From: Bradyrhizobium sp. LHD-71
GTDB lineage: Bacteria > Pseudomonadota > Alphaproteobacteria > Rhizobiales > Xanthobacteraceae
NCBI RefSeq assembly: GCF_031157255.1
Contig: NZ_JAVIFX010000038.1
Location: 1 to 64,000, forward strand
Direction: 5' to 3'
DNA: 64,000 bases
Positions 8,698 through 16,193 of the stretch are shown piece by piece. Made by a program: the position numbers and the translations under genes. Within the stretch, counting starts at the first letter, position 1. Every line of letters begins with the position of its first letter. The notes under the pieces are model-generated. The model searched no databases, was not told the DNA's origin, and worked only from the letters and a program-made list of their open reading frames with translations.

Positions 8698-9567
8698 ATG
8701 AGCCTTCTCGCCCGCTGGATTCAACGCATCCTCACGTTCCTGATCGCCGCGGCGACACTGTGGATCATTGTCACCCAGGTGTACGATCGCATCGAGCAGC
8801 GGCTCCCTGTCTTCGCCGCGGTGTTGCTCACGTACGTCCTCGCCGCCTATGTGATCCTGCCACTCATCATTCATGCGAGCGTGGCTCTACTGCGCCGCAA
8901 CCGCATTCCGAGAGTGACGCGTGCGGCGGACGGCCTTCCCGCGGATCCGGTCAATGTCATCCTGATCGGATCCCAGGAGCAGCTCCGGTCGGCATTCGCG
9001 GCGGCAGGATGGCAGGTCGCGGACGTGCTGACACTTCGCTCTGCGGCAAAGATGGTCGTCAGCTTCGTCCTCAACCGTTCCTATCCAACCGCCCCGTTCA
9101 GCGCGCTCTTTCTGTTCGGCCGCAGGCAGGACACCGGCTTCCAGGAGGACATAGGCGACAGCCCGCGCAAGCGACATCACGTCCGTTTCTGGGCAGCCGA
9201 CACTGATCCCGAATCCGGAATCGGAGATCTCGCATACTGGACACGGAAGCGGCGCATCGATCCGACGACGTCGCACATCTGGATCGGCGCAGGCACAACC
9301 GATACCGGCTTCGGCCTGCAATCCATGACATGGCAACTGTCACATCGGGTGGACCGCCATGCCGATTCCGAGCGCGAGCATATCGCGGCCACGCTTCGTG
9401 CCGTCAACTGCATCACGGACGAACGCTATATCGACGCAGGCGAGCCGGTGGGAACCCACTTCATTACCGACGGCCGCATCTTCCGCGCCCGGCTCATTCC
9501 TCAGTCGGCGCGCTCGGTGCCAGGCCGAGAAGGTGTAACGACAGCGCGGCCAGAACCGCGAACATGA
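8698..9567 (+). CDS. LssY C-terminal domain membrane protein
   Basis: 289 residues. Two hydrophobic helices at the N-terminus (about 8-28 and 38-62) are followed by a soluble domain that matches the LssY C-terminal family: PVNVILIGSQEQLRSAFAAAGWQVAD, SAALFLFGRRQDTGFQEDIGDSPRKRHHVRFW, then IWIGAGTTDTGF and HITHRVDRHAD-like segments. In Legionella LssY the domain is fused to a PAP2/DedA-type membrane part; here it has only a short membrane anchor. Its biochemical function is not established. It is divergent from the CoA-transferase operon and its end nearly touches the convergent FAD monooxygenase (3 bases apart). The ribosome-binding site is weak. Confidence 0.75.
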   Translation: MSLLARWIQRILTFLIAAATLWIIVTQVYDRIEQRLPVFAAVLLTYVLAAYVILPLIIHASVALLRRNRIPRVTRAADGLPADPVNVILIGSQEQLRSAFAAAGWQVADVLTLRSAAKMVVSFVLNRSYPTAPFSALFLFGRRQDTGFQEDIGDSPRKRHHVRFWAADTDPESGIGDLAYWTRKRRIDPTTSHIWIGAGTTDTGFGLQSMTWQLSHRVDRHADSEREHIAATLRAVNCITDERYIDAGEPVGTHFITDGRIFRARLIPQSARSVPGREGVTTARPEPRT

Positions 9568-9570
9568 CGT

Positions 9571-10719
9571 TTACGACGCGACCCCGGGTGCCGCTCCGCT
9601 CGCGGCAACGGGCGTCTGCCAGACATCGTATCCGTAGACCCATCCGGGATCGATCGCGCGCTTTCCCCACGTGTTTTCGCGGGACGTGAGCTGCAGGCGG
9701 GCGGTCCGTTCGAGCCGCGTCGCCTCGTAGCGCCGGAATGCCGCTTCAACGTCGTTCACGTTGTCCAGGCAGCGCGCGAGAATGGCGGCGTCCTCCAGTG
9801 CACTGGCGCCGCCCTGCGCCATGTAGGGCGTCATCGGATGACAAGCATCTCCAAGCAGGACGATCGGTCCGAACGCCCAGCGCGGAAGCGGGTCGCGTTC
9901 GAACAGCGCCCACTTGTGAACCTGAGGGCTCGCTGCCAACACGCGCTGGACGTCGTCGTGGAATCCAGCGAACGCCAGACGAACCTCCTCCATGTCGCCG
10001 GCCGCGGACCAGGATTCCACGTCCCAGGATGGATCCGGCACGCTGGTGACGAAGTAGGTCTCGTCACCCGACGCCGTCACTGGGTACGTCACGATGTGGC
10101 GATCAGGCCCCCACCACTTGGTGCAGTTATCAAGGGCGAAATCGCGCATCAGCGCGGTTGGAAAGACCGTCCGGTGTGCGACCCGGCCGGTAAACCTCGG
10201 CCTCTCCGGCCCCAGGAGAACCTCGCGAACGATCGAATGCACGCCATCAGCGCCGATCACGGCGTCGACGGTCGCACGTGTTTGGTCTGCGAAGCGAAGA
10301 TCAATGCTCGCACCGTTGCGATCGAGGCCCGTCAGTTTCTTGTTGAACGCGATCAAGTGCGCCGGCACGGCAGAGAACAAGGCTGCATGCAGATCAGCAC
10401 GATGCATGAGCAGATATGGCGCACCGTATCTGCTCTCCGCATCGGCAAAATTCAGTTCCGACAGACGCTCCCCCGTATCCCAGACACGATTGTCCCAGGA
10501 CCGTGGTTGAAACGCGCGCTGCCGAAGGCCCTGCTCCAGCCCAAGCGAGCGCAGAACACGGATCGCATTCGGGCTCATCTGAATGCCCGCGCCAACGCGC
10601 TGAAACTGCGTGGCCTGCTCGTAGACCTCGACGTTGGCGCCGGCGCGGTGGAGAAATGCAGCGAGGGCCAGTCCGCCGATGCCGGCGCCGATGATCGCGA
10701 TGGTTGGTTTCGCCGTCAT
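9571..10719 (-). CDS. FAD-dependent monooxygenase, salicylate/hydroxybenzoate hydroxylase type
   Basis: 382 residues from the ATG at 10719, chosen because the protein then opens with the FAD motif GAGIGG (residues 11-16) and AGGGGAC precedes it; a longer frame to 10872 would overlap the divergent tctC leader. All group A flavoprotein landmarks are present: GAGIGG, the DG motif IGADGVHSIVRE and the GD motif LLGDACHPMTPYMAQGGASALEDA. The enzyme should hydroxylate an aromatic or heteroaromatic acid with NAD(P)H and O2. It is divergent from a plus-strand set containing a binding protein, a CMD-like protein and a dehydrogenase, consistent with one catabolic module. 3-hydroxybenzoate 6-hydroxylase or 6-hydroxynicotinate monooxygenase are possible functions. 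Confidence 0.88.
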   Translation of the reverse strand: MTAKPTIAIIGAGIGGLALAAFLHRAGANVEVYEQATQFQRVGAGIQMSPNAIRVLRSLGLEQGLRQRAFQPRSWDNRVWDTGERLSELNFADAESRYGAPYLLMHRADLHAALFSAVPAHLIAFNKKLTGLDRNGASIDLRFADQTRATVDAVIGADGVHSIVREVLLGPERPRFTGRVAHRTVFPTALMRDFALDNCTKWWGPDRHIVTYPVTASGDETYFVTSVPDPSWDVESWSAAGDMEEVRLAFAGFHDDVQRVLAASPQVHKWALFERDPLPRWAFGPIVLLGDACHPMTPYMAQGGASALEDAAILARCLDNVNDVEAAFRRYEATRLERTARLQLTSRENTWGKRAIDPGWVYGYDVWQTPVAASGAAPGVAS

Positions 10720-10873
10720 GACGGATGTCCCCTGGGAGAGGCCTTCCGCGATCTTACTCAAATCTCTGCTTGCGCATAGCCGGCCAGCGTTCGCCGGCAA
10801 AATCGCTTTCCCCTTGTTCTGAACGGTGTCCTCGCCGATGATGGCTCCAACAAGACGAGGGAGGAGCGCCACG

Positions 10874-11986
10874 ATGCCCGTGTTGCATGGGATACTAGTG
10901 CTCCGTTTCCGAAGCTCGCATCACTTCGCGGCACATTCCCGTGCGAACTTCGGAAACATGAGGAGCGCTAGCAACTTTATGTTTCCAGTGCGGTTTTCGA
11001 ATTTGAAGTTCCTAATTGGCAGGAATTTCAAATTCACCGCACTAGTGGCCGCGCTGCTGCTGGCCGGCGTCCTGCCATCATGGGCACAAGCGTATCCGAG
11101 CCGTCCGATTCATCTGATTGTCGGGTTCGCTGCAGGCGGCTCGAATGACATCGTCGCGCGCATCGTCGGGCAGAAGGCCGGCGAACTGCTTGGCACGACG
11201 ATCGTGATCGAAAATCGCGCCGGCGCGAACGGGGCGACCGCATCGGCGGCCGTCGCACGTGGAACTCCGGACGGTTACACACTGATCCTCGGCAGCGCGA
11301 GCCAGTTTGCGATCAGCCCGCACACACAACCCGACATGGGGATCGATCCGCTAAAAGACTTCGTGCCGATCGGCACGGTGGCGATGGCGCCGGAAGTCCT
11401 CGCCGTCAATCCGAACGTGAGCGCCAGGTCACTCGCTGAGCTTGTCGCGCTCGCCAAGAGCAAGGAGCTGTCGCTCGCCTCGTCCGGCGCTGGAGGCCTG
11501 CCGCATCTTTCGATCGAGCTGTTCCGCAAGCTCGGCGGAGAAGTGAATATCCTGCATGTACCCTACCGCGGCGGGGCGCCAGCCGCGACCGACACGGCGG
11601 CGGGGCATGTCCACGGGATCATCATGGACCTGCCGGTGCTGCAGCCGCTGATCGTCGACGGCAAGCTGCGCGCGATCGCGGTGACGAACAAGGTGCGCTC
11701 CGGGAGCCTGCCGGACGTGCCGACCTCGGTTGAGCAAGGCATGACCGGACTGGTGTCAGTGAACTGGTTCGCCGTCATGGCACCGGCCGGGACGTCCGAG
11801 GACATCGCGGACCGCGTGCAGCGCGCATTCACGTCGGCCGCGAAATCCCCCGACATCGTCGCGAAGCTCGCAGCGACCGGAATCGAACCGATGACGCAGG
11901 AGTCACGAGCGGAATTCGTGAAGTTTCTGCGCGACGAGAACGCGCGGTGGGGCGAGATCGCGCGCAACGCGGGCTTCACAAGGTAG
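10874..11986 (+). CDS. TctC/Bug-type binding protein with a repeat element inserted in its signal peptide
   Basis: 370 residues from the ATG at 10874, which keeps GAGGGAGGAG upstream. The first seven residues (MPVLHGI) and the later ALLLAGVLPSWAQAYPSRPIH match the signal peptide of the paralogue at 13465, but 49 codons encoded by a palindromic element lie between them. 370 minus 49 equals 321, exactly the paralogue's length. The element stays in frame, contains two in-frame ATGs (10958 and 10979), and gives a basic stretch (VRFSNLKFLIGRNFKF) before the original hydrophobic core, so a functional signal could still form. The mature domain (HLIVGFAAGGSNDIVARIVG onward) is intact. No tctAB is adjacent, so it is an orphan periplasmic solute-binding protein. 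Confidence 0.88.
   Translation: MPVLHGILVLRFRSSHHFAAHSRANFGNMRSASNFMFPVRFSNLKFLIGRNFKFTALVAALLLAGVLPSWAQAYPSRPIHLIVGFAAGGSNDIVARIVGQKAGELLGTTIVIENRAGANGATASAAVARGTPDGYTLILGSASQFAISPHTQPDMGIDPLKDFVPIGTVAMAPEVLAVNPNVSARSLAELVALAKSKELSLASSGAGGLPHLSIELFRKLGGEVNILHVPYRGGAPAATDTAAGHVHGIIMDLPVLQPLIVDGKLRAIAVTNKVRSGSLPDVPTSVEQGMTGLVSVNWFAVMAPAGTSEDIADRVQRAFTSAAKSPDIVAKLAATGIEPMTQESRAEFVKFLRDENARWGEIARNAGFTR
10895..11045. mobile_element. CTAG-flanked palindromic (MITE-like) insertion
   Basis: Three CTAG tetramers at 10895, 10968 and 11042 mark off two units of about 73 bp. Unit 1 is an inverted repeat (TGCTCCG, TTTCCGAAGCTCGC against GCGAACTTCGGAAA, GGAGCG). Unit 2 is a second inverted repeat (CAGTGCGG, GAATTTGAAGTTCCT against AGGAATTTCAAATTC, CCGCA). 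The outer ends read ACTAGTGC and GCACTAGT. Comparison with the paralogous signal peptide shows that the ancestral sequence had a single CTAG, so 147 bp were gained including a 4-base duplication. There is no transposase, so mobilisation in trans is implied. IS5-family elements duplicate a YTAR/CTAG-like target, which makes them candidates (inference). Confidence 0.82.
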
Positions 11987-12062
11987 CGCCGACAACGGAC
12001 GACGCGACATCCGCCGGCGCTCTCAAGCGTCTCAGCCAGGTATCACAACAGGAGAGAAGATC

Positions 12063-12398
12063 ATGGCAAAAGCACCTCCTTCCGCCAAGCGCGACCGCAT
12101 CAAGAACTTCGTTCCGGCGCTCGTGCAGTACACCGACGACGTTGTTTACGGAGACCTCTGGGAACGGCCCGGACTGTCGAAGCGCGACCGCAGCCTGGTG
12201 ACGGTCGCAGCGCTCATCGCGACATATCGGCCCGAACAGCTCACCTCACACCTCGATCGCGCGATCAAGAACGGCGTGACCCGGGAGGAGATCGCCGAGG
12301 TCATCACACATCTTGCATTCTATGCCGGCTGGCCTTCCGCCATGTCGGCGGCACAACTCGCCTATACGCAGCTGGTCGAGAACGAACAGGGCAAATAA
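12063..12398 (+). CDS. Carboxymuconolactone decarboxylase (CMD) family protein
   Basis: 111 residues, a single CMD domain: LWERPGLSKRDRSLVTVAALIATYRPEQLTSHL and NGVTREEIAEVITHLAFYAGWPSAMSA. It lacks the CxxC pair of AhpD peroxidases and so resembles PcaC-like gamma-carboxymuconolactone decarboxylases or related small enzymes. AGGAGAGAAG lies before the ATG. It sits 76 bases after the tctC-type gene and 27 bases before the dehydrogenase on the same strand, so the three are probably co-transcribed as part of an aromatic-acid pathway. The true substrate is unknown. Confidence 0.88.
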   Translation: MAKAPPSAKRDRIKNFVPALVQYTDDVVYGDLWERPGLSKRDRSLVTVAALIATYRPEQLTSHLDRAIKNGVTREEIAEVITHLAFYAGWPSAMSAAQLAYTQLVENEQGK

Positions 12399-12425
12399 CC
12401 AACAAAAAAGGAAAGCGAGGACAGC

Positions 12426-13373
12426 ATGACCAGTCAACAACGGGTCGGTTTCGTCGGACTCGGCACGATGGGCTCGCGCATGGCGGCCAACCTGCAGAAG
12501 GGAGGTTACCAGCTCATCGTCAACGATCTGCGCAAGGACACCGCGGATTCCTTGATTGCGGGAGGTGCCCTCTGGGCCGAAACGCCGCAAGCTGTTGCCG
12601 AACAGGCGAATGTATTCTTCACGTCGCTGCCTGAACCGGCCGACGTGGAAAATGCCGCGCTCGGACCGAAAGGACTTCTCGCCGGCGTGAAGCCAGGCTC
12701 CGCCTTCTTCGACCTGTCGACCAACTCACCGATCACAGTGAACAAGCTCGCGGCTGCATTCACCGAGAAGGGCGCGCATATGCTCGACGCGCCTGTGAGC
12801 GGAGGCCCGCGCGGCGCCGAGACACGCAAGATGGCGATTTGGGTCGGCGGCGACGAGCGTGTCTACAACGCGCACAAGTCCGTGCTGGACGCGATGGGCG
12901 ATCAGGCCCGATACATCGGGCCGATCGGCACGGCGACGATCGCGAAGCTTGTGCACAACATGTCCGGCTACGCAATGGTATGCGCATACGCCGAGACCTT
13001 CAGCCTCGGCGTCAAGGCCGGCATGGACCCGCTCGACCTCTGGCAGGCAGTCCGGCAGGGCGCGGGCGGTCGCCGCCTCACCTTCGATGGCCTGCTCGAT
13101 CAGTTTCTGCCGGGGAAATACGATCCGCCGTCATTCGCCTTGCGTCTCGCTCACAAGGACGTGGCGCTTGCAAACGGGCTCGGGCGAGAGCTCGGGATGC
13201 CGATGCGGATGTGTAACCTCGTTTTCGCAGAGATGACCGAAGCTTTGAACCGCGGTTGGGCCAATCGCGACTCGCGGTCCGTCATGCTGCTTCAACAGGA
13301 GCGCGCCGGCATCAACATTGCAGTCGAACCAGAGCGACTGCGCTCGGCAACGACCCCCGCGAAAGAAAGGTAA
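12426..13373 (+). CDS. NAD(P)-dependent beta-hydroxyacid dehydrogenase (HIBADH family)
   Basis: 315 residues. The N-terminal Rossmann motif FVGLGTMGSRMAANL, the substrate-binding motif DAPVSGGPRGAE (about residue 120) and the catalytic-lysine helix TIAKLVHNMSGYAM (about 175) are all present, as in 3-hydroxyisobutyrate dehydrogenase and tartronate semialdehyde reductase. The enzyme oxidises or reduces a beta-hydroxy acid in the cytoplasm. AGCGAGGACAGC precedes the ATG. It lies between a CMD-family gene and the second tctC-type gene on the same strand. Substrate not determinable from the sequence. Confidence 0.88.
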   Translation: MTSQQRVGFVGLGTMGSRMAANLQKGGYQLIVNDLRKDTADSLIAGGALWAETPQAVAEQANVFFTSLPEPADVENAALGPKGLLAGVKPGSAFFDLSTNSPITVNKLAAAFTEKGAHMLDAPVSGGPRGAETRKMAIWVGGDERVYNAHKSVLDAMGDQARYIGPIGTATIAKLVHNMSGYAMVCAYAETFSLGVKAGMDPLDLWQAVRQGAGGRRLTFDGLLDQFLPGKYDPPSFALRLAHKDVALANGLGRELGMPMRMCNLVFAEMTEALNRGWANRDSRSVMLLQQERAGINIAVEPERLRSATTPAKER

Positions 13374-13376
13374 GCA

Positions 13377-13391
13377 CCGGCACAGTGCCGG
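13377..13391 (+). terminator. Short hairpin after the dehydrogenase gene
   Basis: CCGGCA and TGCCGG separated by CAG form a 6-bp stem beginning four bases after the dehydrogenase stop, followed by ATCTTTCCCTT. The stem is short and the T-run broken, so it may only attenuate transcription before the next tctC-type gene. Confidence 0.3.
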
Positions 13392-13464
13392 ATCTTTCCC
13401 TTGTCTGGCGCGCCATCCTCGCCGATGATGGCCGCAACAAGACCATGTCAGGGAGAGCGCCACG

Positions 13465-14430
13465 ATGCCCGTTGTGCATGGGATTCTCGCGGCCGTGCTG
13501 TTGCTGGCCGGCGTCGCGCCATCATGGGCGCAAACCTACCCACACCGGCAGGTGCGCGTTGTCGTCGGCTTTCCGGCCGGGGGGCCGACCGACATCATCG
13601 CGCGGCTCGTCGCGCAGAAACTCTCCGACAGCCTTGGTCAACAGTTCGTGGTCGAAAACATGGGCGGTGCCGGCGGCAACAATGCGGCCGGACATGTCGC
13701 GCGCGTCACGCCCGACGGCTATACGGTGATGGCAATCAGCACGGGCTTCATGGTGAACCCGAGCCTCTATGCCAAGGTGCCCTACGATCCGATCAAGGAT
13801 TTTGCAGCCGTCAGCCTGGTGGCGGTTTCACCCAACGTCGTGGTGGTCAACCCGCAGGTCCCGGCGAAGACCCTGCCGGAGCTTGTGCAGCTGATCCGCA
13901 ACAATCCTGGCAAGTACAGTTACGCAGGTCCCGGCATCGGTTCTACCCCGCATCTCGGCGCCGAGCTGTTTCGCCTGACCTACAAGCTCGACCTCGTTCA
14001 CGTGCCTTTCACCGGCGCCACACCGGCCGTGCAGTCGACCGTCGGCGGCCACACGCCGATCGCCTTCACCGCACTGCCCTCCTCCTTCGCGGCGATCCAG
14101 AGCGGTCAGGTCCGCGCGATCGGCCTTGCGGCCGACAAGCGTGCGCCGGCCATTCCCGACGTCGCGACCTTCGCCGAACAGGGCGTGAAGGATCAGGAGG
14201 CCGACACGCTGACAGGAATTGTCGCGCCTGCCGGCACGCCGAAAGAGATCGTCGCGCTGCTCTCGCGCGAGATCGCCAAGGCCGCAGCGCAACCCGACGT
14301 CAGGGAGCGGCTCGCCGCATTGGGCTTCTCGCCGGTCGCCAACACCCCCGACGAGTTCACCGCCCGCATCAAAGTGGAGATGGAGAAATGGGGCAAGGTG
14401 GTGCGCGACGCCAATCTGAGAATCGAATGA
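13465..14430 (+). CDS. TctC/Bug-type substrate-binding protein
   Basis: 321 residues with an intact Sec signal peptide (MPVVHGILAAVLLLAGVAPSWAQ) and the Bug-family core VRVVVGFPAGGPTDIIARLVAQK and GGAGGNNAAGHVAR. AGGGAGAGCGCC lies upstream. About 80 bases of 5' leader plus the start of the gene match the region in front of the other tctC-type gene (around 10806-10893), so the two genes share a leader and arose by local duplication or from a common source. The mature parts have diverged, so ligands may differ. No tctAB partner is adjacent; it may use the permease encoded at 4047-6042 or act as a sensor. Confidence 0.92.
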   Translation: MPVVHGILAAVLLLAGVAPSWAQTYPHRQVRVVVGFPAGGPTDIIARLVAQKLSDSLGQQFVVENMGGAGGNNAAGHVARVTPDGYTVMAISTGFMVNPSLYAKVPYDPIKDFAAVSLVAVSPNVVVVNPQVPAKTLPELVQLIRNNPGKYSYAGPGIGSTPHLGAELFRLTYKLDLVHVPFTGATPAVQSTVGGHTPIAFTALPSSFAAIQSGQVRAIGLAADKRAPAIPDVATFAEQGVKDQEADTLTGIVAPAGTPKEIVALLSREIAKAAAQPDVRERLAALGFSPVANTPDEFTARIKVEMEKWGKVVRDANLRIE

Positions 14431-14438
14431 CCTGCACC

Positions 14439-14577
14439 GTCATTGCGAGCGAAGCGAAGCAATCCAGCTGCGCGCAAAGCGCGCCAATTCATAAGAGCGG
14501 TACCAGCACACGCTCTGTGGTCATATTTGGTGCGCCTGCCGGCGCACGCTGGATTGCTTCGCTTAGCTCGCAATGAC
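14439..14577. repeat. Inverted TCATTGCGAGC...GCAATCCAG repeats between convergent genes
   Basis: Bases 14439-14468 (GTCATTGCGAGCGAAGCGAA then GCAATCCAGC) are inverted at 14548-14577 (GCTGGATTGC then TTCGCTTAGCTCGCAATGAC). The two arms enclose about 80 bases. The same repeat type occurs at 30743-30867. Such elements are frequent between genes in Bradyrhizobium-like genomes. This copy lies between the convergent ends of a tctC-type gene and the cyclase gene. Confidence 0.75.
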
Positions 14578-14637
14578 GGAGGAAACTTCAGCCTTCGCTT
14601 ATTGGTGAACGTCGGCAAACCAGCGGCAATCCAAACA

Positions 14638-15324
14638 TTATAGCCCAAAAACAGCGACGGCGCGGATCGGCGAGCCGGTCCCGTCGCGCCACTTCATCGG
14701 CAGGCCGATGAAGGTGAACTGGCCCTGGCCGAGCAACGCTTCCAGATTGCACAGGCTCTCGATGTGGGTGATGTCGAGTTCGAGACAGGCCTTGTGAACG
14801 AGCGTGTTCACGGTGCCCTCAGGGCCGGGCCGCATCGAGTCGATGCCGAAATGCACGACGCCTTGCCTTGCCAACCATTCGGTGGCCGCGACATTCACGC
14901 CCGAATTGTCGGTCGCATATTCCTTGCGCGGGAACGTGCGCTCATGGTGGCCGGTGCAGAGCAGAACGGTGCCACCCTTCGGCACCACCAGGCCGGCTTT
15001 CTCGACCGCTCGTTCGAGGTCGGACGGCGCGATCTCGGCGCGCGGCGCGATGTGGCGCAGGTCCAGACAGATCCCCGGCACGATGCAATTCTCGAGCGGA
15101 TACTCATTGATCGGCATGCCGGCCTTGCCGAAATGTCGTGGCGCGTCGATGTGGGTCCCGGCATGGTCCGGCATCGAGATGAACATCGACTGCATGCCAT
15201 GCACATTGCCGGATTCGGCAAATGAGTCCTCGTGGCTCTTCCAGACACCGTGGATCACGGGCGGCTGCCCCGGATAGGTCGGCGTGCGATGGTAAAGCTC
15301 ACGACTGAGATCAACGATTTTCAC
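14638..15324 (-). CDS. Cyclase/kynurenine-formamidase-like metal hydrolase
   Basis: 228 residues of the cyclase family (PF04199 type). The signature HAGTHIDAPRHF (HxGTHxDxPxH) at about residue 54 supplies the metal ligands, and HFGIDSMRPGPEG lies further on. Relatives hydrolyse N-formylkynurenine, isatin or similar amides. The gene begins with GTG at 15324, and the stop of a truncated upstream frame overlaps it as GTGA, which suggests it was once translationally coupled to an amidohydrolase gene. The deaminase gene lies further upstream on the same strand, so a heterocycle or amide-degrading pathway is likely. Confidence 0.85.
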   Translation of the reverse strand: MKIVDLSRELYHRTPTYPGQPPVIHGVWKSHEDSFAESGNVHGMQSMFISMPDHAGTHIDAPRHFGKAGMPINEYPLENCIVPGICLDLRHIAPRAEIAPSDLERAVEKAGLVVPKGGTVLLCTGHHERTFPRKEYATDNSGVNVAATEWLARQGVVHFGIDSMRPGPEGTVNTLVHKACLELDITHIESLCNLEALLGQGQFTFIGLPMKWRDGTGSPIRAVAVFGL

Positions 15325-15425
15325 GTTTGGTCCACCCGCGTTGTTGGTGAATTGGTCAAGGTGTCCTTGTAGATGACGCCGTCTTTCATGATGATCTTGC
15401 AGCTATTGGCCGGATCGTCCGCCTT
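15321..15425 (-). pseudogene. C-terminal remnant of an imidazolonepropionase-like amidohydrolase
   Basis: The minus-strand frame ending at 15321 reads DDPANSCKIIMKDGVIYKDTL near its end. This is typical of the extreme C-terminus of metal-dependent amidohydrolases (a D-P-...-V/I-M-K-D-G-x-x-Y-K pattern). The upstream part of the frame (to 15509) shows no metal-binding His motifs and no similarity I recognise. So only the tail of the gene appears to survive between the deaminase and the cyclase. Its TGA stop overlaps the GTG start of the cyclase. Confidence 0.55.
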
Positions 15426-15531
15426 GGCTCGCTGAACCGATGAAGCTCTCCGCGCCAGAAAGCCTGCATTATAGGCCGAAGGTCGACCGGCGAAAGGCCC
15501 AAAGCCCAAATCGACCGATGCTTAGAGCCGC

Positions 15532-16014
15532 TCAGTTTGTAGCCCAGCTTTCGAGGATAGAGACCGCTTCGTCAGACCGGTGCTGTTCGGCAGGTTGCTG
15601 TCGATCCTGTATCAGCTTGCCCGCTTCGGAACGGACGAATTCAACGTCGATCGGATGACGTTTGGAGACAGGCAGGTCGCCGATGACTGCTCCGGCGGCA
15701 TCCATTCCGGCCGCGTAATAGAGTTTCGAAATGCCCGCAATCGCCATCGTGGCAACGCACATCGCACACGGTTCACATGATGAATAGAGATCGCACCCGG
15801 AAAGGTCGACGCATTCCAACCGCCGGCACGCATCCCTGATCGCCTCGGTCTCGCCGTGGGAGGTCGGGTCATGGTTGGCTTTGGAGTGATTGACGCCTTC
15901 GCCGACGATCTCGCCATTTCGGACCACGAGGGCTCCAAAAGGCTCGGTCCCCGGTTTCGAAAGTGCGAGGGCCGAAAGCGCGAGGGCCCTTTGCATAAAC
16001 TTGTCTTCGTACAT
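15532..16014 (-). CDS. Nucleoside/guanine-type deaminase (CDA fold)
   Basis: 160 residues from the ATG at 16014, chosen because AAGGAG lies six bases upstream (a longer frame starts at 16041). The zinc site of the cytidine-deaminase fold is complete: SHGETEAI supplies His and the catalytic Glu, and SSCEPCAMC the two Cys ligands. EPFGALVVRNGEIVGEG is typical of the guanine deaminase/TadA-like branch. It should deaminate a purine- or pyrimidine-like ring in the cytoplasm. Free-standing TadA has a similar motif, but the neighbourhood (cyclase, amidohydrolase remnant) favours a catabolic deaminase. Confidence 0.85.
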   Translation of the reverse strand: MYEDKFMQRALALSALALSKPGTEPFGALVVRNGEIVGEGVNHSKANHDPTSHGETEAIRDACRRLECVDLSGCDLYSSCEPCAMCVATMAIAGISKLYYAAGMDAAGAVIGDLPVSKRHPIDVEFVRSEAGKLIQDRQQPAEQHRSDEAVSILESWATN

Positions 16015-16193
16015 GGCAGGCTCCTTGGCGGCTTCCGGCAAAAATCCGTCGTATCTCCAGTGCCGGACCAGATGAGTTTTTTTGCGCCGGACTCAAAGTT
16101 AAGAGCCTCGATGCTTTCGCGAAACCGCACATCCACGTGATGACAAGCAGACCTATGCATGCGCGCTCGCGGCCGATGGATAACCAAACCCTG

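Noticed and set aside
10720-10872. N-terminal extension of the FAD monooxygenase to 10872
   Set aside because: It would cover the divergent tctC leader and add residues before the GAGIGG motif that normally starts the protein.
16074-16085. T-run suggesting a terminator
   Set aside because: No stem precedes it on the plus strand, and on the minus strand it is an A-run between two genes.
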